From the NCBI GenBank assembly GCA_015494435.1, contig WGBH01000315.1, positions 1-7,175 of the forward strand: DNA of 7,175 nucleotides, written 5' to 3'. A program made the translations under genes and the position numbers. Position 1 is the stretch's first letter. Each line of letters begins with the position of its first letter. The notes beneath the pieces are model-generated. The model made no database searches. It was not told the DNA's origin and was given only the letters and a program-made list of their open reading frames with translations. The DNA is from Thiotrichaceae bacterium. GTDB lineage: Bacteria; Pseudomonadota; Gammaproteobacteria; Thiotrichales; Thiotrichaceae. Positions 5,862 through 7,175 of this stretch are shown piece after piece.

Positions 5862-5927
5862 GGTTATTTCTTGGTTTGTAGATTTCGAATAATTGATTTG
5901 AAACTTGTTGGATAATAAGGTGATTTT

Positions 5928-6932
5928 GTGAAAGAAACGGTGAGTGTGATTGTGCCATTTTATAATGAGGAAACGAATGTTAGGGCAATGATTGAGGCAG
6001 TTTATTTTGCCTTAAAAGATTATCAATTACCGTGGGAGCTGATTGTTGTTGATGATGGAAGTAGTGATTGTACGGTTGATAAAATGCGTGAATGTAAAGC
6101 TGAATTAGGGGCATCCCTTTGTGTGATTGAATTACAACGTAATTATGGTCAAACAGCAGCAATGCAGGCAGGCATTGATCAGGCTAGAGGCTCCTTACTG
6201 GTAACGTTAGACGGTGATTTGCAAAATGATCCTGCCGATATTCCAGCAATGATAAAAGAACTTTGTGATCGTCAATTGGATTTATTGCAAGGTTGGCGTA
6301 AGAAGCGTAAAGATAAACTCATTATGCGTAAAATTCCTTCTAAAATTGCCAATAAGTTAATTGGAAAGGTAACAGGTGTTTATTTGCATGATTATGGTTG
6401 TAGTCTTAAAGTTTATCGTGCTTCTGTGATGAAAAATGTGCGTCTTTATGGTGAGATGCATCGTTTTATACCTGCATGGGTTGCGATGTCTGTTCCTCCT
6501 TCACGTATTGGTGAGCGAGTGGTGAATCATAAAGAACGCATTAGCGGGGAGTCAAAATATGGACTATCACGTACTTTTCGTGTGATTTTGGATTTATTAT
6601 TTGTCTGGTTTTTTATGCGTTATCGTACTAGACCAGGACATTTCTTTGGCTCGATTGGTTTGGCATTAGGGGCATTGGGTTCAGTTTCTCTAATATGGTT
6701 AGCTATTCAAAAATTTATTATGGGAGAAGATATTGGATCGCGTCCTCTCTTATTAGTAGCGATTTTATTGATGGTCGCTTCAATACAATTTTTAACCACA
6801 GGAATACTCGCTGAGCTATTGAGTCGAATTTATTTTGGATCAGCCAAGCGTCGATCCTATGTTATACGTGGGGGGAAACCCTCTATAAAAAAAGGGCATC
6901 AAGAGAGAGCATGGAGTCAACTACCTCACTAA
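5928..6932 (+). CDS. Family 2 glycosyltransferase, polyprenyl-phosphate sugar transferase type (GtrB/ArnC-like)
   Basis: Membrane-anchored GT-A enzyme of the DPM1/GtrB/ArnC group, expected to move a sugar from a nucleotide donor to undecaprenyl phosphate on the cytoplasmic face. It has 334 residues from GTG 5928, preceded by AAGGTGA (5917-5923); no ATG lies near. Seen: VSVIVPFYNEETN at 5-17, VVDDGSSD with Asp42/Asp43, LQRNYGQTAAMQAGIDQA at 69-86, the metal-binding DxD at Asp95-Gly-Asp97 in LDGDLQNDPADIP, DYGCSLKVYR (155-164), GEMHRFIPAW (175-184) and SGESKYGLSRTF (206-217). Two hydrophobic helices follow at about 238-262 and 273-297, then a basic tail. The sugar cannot be read from the sequence. 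Location near rfbCDB suggests surface glycan or lipid modification, but nothing shows that rhamnose is its substrate. All catalytic motifs look intact. Confidence 0.92.
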   Translation: MKETVSVIVPFYNEETNVRAMIEAVYFALKDYQLPWELIVVDDGSSDCTVDKMRECKAELGASLCVIELQRNYGQTAAMQAGIDQARGSLLVTLDGDLQNDPADIPAMIKELCDRQLDLLQGWRKKRKDKLIMRKIPSKIANKLIGKVTGVYLHDYGCSLKVYRASVMKNVRLYGEMHRFIPAWVAMSVPPSRIGERVVNHKERISGESKYGLSRTFRVILDLLFVWFFMRYRTRPGHFFGSIGLALGALGSVSLIWLAIQKFIMGEDIGSRPLLLVAILLMVASIQFLTTGILAELLSRIYFGSAKRRSYVIRGGKPSIKKGHQERAWSQLPH

Positions 6933-6941
6933 AAATATTTT

Positions 6942-6959
6942 TATAGTATTTAAACTATA
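6942..6959 (+). terminator. Weak AT-rich hairpin after the glycosyltransferase gene
   Basis: TATAGT (6942-6947) and ACTATA (6954-6959) form a 6-bp inverted repeat with a 6-nt loop, starting 10 nt after the stop codon. An alternating TA run and TTT follow. Stem stability is low, so this is at best a weak terminator candidate. Confidence 0.2.
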
Positions 6960-7062
6960 TATATATTTCGTATTCCTTGCGTTTTAATCGCTGATGCTAT
7001 GTATTAAGCAATAAAAGATACATCTGGAAATATTAATTCTGGTAGCGTTGCAAATAATCTTT

Positions 7063-7175
7063 TCATGCCCGTCCTGTTATGATAGCAATTTGCGAGGTAG
7101 TCGCACGTTTCTTCTTTTTGGTTAGATCATTATCAGCCACCTGCACATAAACACGTTTTGCAATTTGGCTTATAC
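7063..7175 (-). pseudogene. Truncated DUF6502-like remnant running off the right edge
   Basis: One minus-strand frame enters from the right edge and reads through 36 residues to a TGA at 7065-7063. It contains IAKRVYVQVADNDL, then KKKKRATTSQIAIITGRA. From memory this matches the N-terminal helix-turn-helix-like part of DUF6502 proteins, which read roughly FAxLAKRVYVxVAExDF, then a basic loop, then TxSRIAxLTGLTRKEV. The match breaks at the point where LTGLTRKEV would continue. The DNA below 7063 encodes nothing recognisable in any minus frame, whereas relatives are a few hundred residues long. The simplest reading is a gene truncated by deletion or frameshift. The role of the family is unknown, and its 5' part lies outside the window. 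Confidence 0.45.

Larger units (their letters stand above)
5463..5927. other. AT-rich intergenic region between divergent genes
   Basis: This stretch of 465 nt separates the minus-strand lipoprotein gene from the plus-strand glycosyltransferase gene and should hold promoters for both. It includes the lipoprotein ribosome site (5470-5476), a GC-rich hairpin segment (5533-5563), a nested inverted repeat (5618-5656), an ATT-repeat stretch (about 5708-5721) and a perfect TATAAT box (5856-5861). The longest notable reading frame starting at the ATG near 5789 has only about 18 residues, so I see no coding gene here. No tRNA or recognisable riboswitch was found by eye. Confidence 0.6.

Noticed and set aside
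5980..6162. Minus-strand ORF of 60 residues inside the glycosyltransferase gene
   Set aside because: It is an antisense shadow of the conserved catalytic region.
1..7175. CRISPR array, insertion sequence, tRNA or rRNA, or defence/phage module
   Set aside because: No regularly spaced direct repeats, transposase motifs, terminal inverted repeats with target duplication, tRNA-like cloverleaf or phage/defence domains were seen on either strand.

Overview
The window looks like a chromosomal stretch from an AT-rich gammaproteobacterium. The strongest protein-level resemblances (BioB, the RmlB/C/D enzymes, a GtrB/ArnC-type glycosyltransferase, and remnants of an ERCC4-type nuclease and a DUF6502-like protein) are to gammaproteobacterial families, and several recall AT-rich methanotroph (Methylococcales) relatives. 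That placement is an impression from recall, not a search. Two eroded genes in 7.2 kb would suit a genome undergoing reduction, such as a symbiont, but this is only an inference.

Layout. Positions 1-373 hold the tail of an unidentified reading frame entering from the left edge and a possible 56-residue ORF on the minus strand. Next comes a 129-residue three-helix membrane protein (374-763), whose 3' end overlaps the start of biotin synthase bioB (735-1745). Convergent with bioB is a pseudogene (1780-2171, minus) of an ERCC4-family nuclease with a C-terminal helix-hairpin-helix domain. It carries a frameshift and an internal deletion. A dTDP-L-rhamnose block follows: rfbC (2301-2861), rfbD (2858-3733, overlapping rfbC by 4 nt) and rfbB (3796-4866). 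The first enzyme of the pathway, rfbA, is absent from the window. A 13-bp inverted repeat separates rfbB from a convergent lipoprotein gene (4974-5462, minus) that combines a proline-rich linker, a Cys/His-rich motif and a C-terminal peptidoglycan-binding repeat. A 465-nt AT-rich intergenic region leads to a family 2 polyprenyl-phosphate-type glycosyltransferase (5928-6932). The right edge carries a truncated DUF6502-like remnant on the minus strand (7063-7175).

How it fits together. RfbB dehydrates dTDP-glucose, RfbC epimerises the keto-sugar and RfbD reduces it to dTDP-L-rhamnose, the donor for surface polysaccharide. The glycosyltransferase 1 kb downstream probably loads a sugar onto a lipid carrier at the inner membrane, so it belongs to the same broad theme of envelope glycan assembly. 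It has its own upstream region and need not be co-transcribed. The lipoprotein probably sits in the outer membrane contacting peptidoglycan. BioB is a housekeeping biotin gene unrelated to the rest. I found no convincing undescribed multi-gene system. The most informative non-routine items are the two decayed genes, the Cys/His motif of the lipoprotein and several unexplained inverted repeats.
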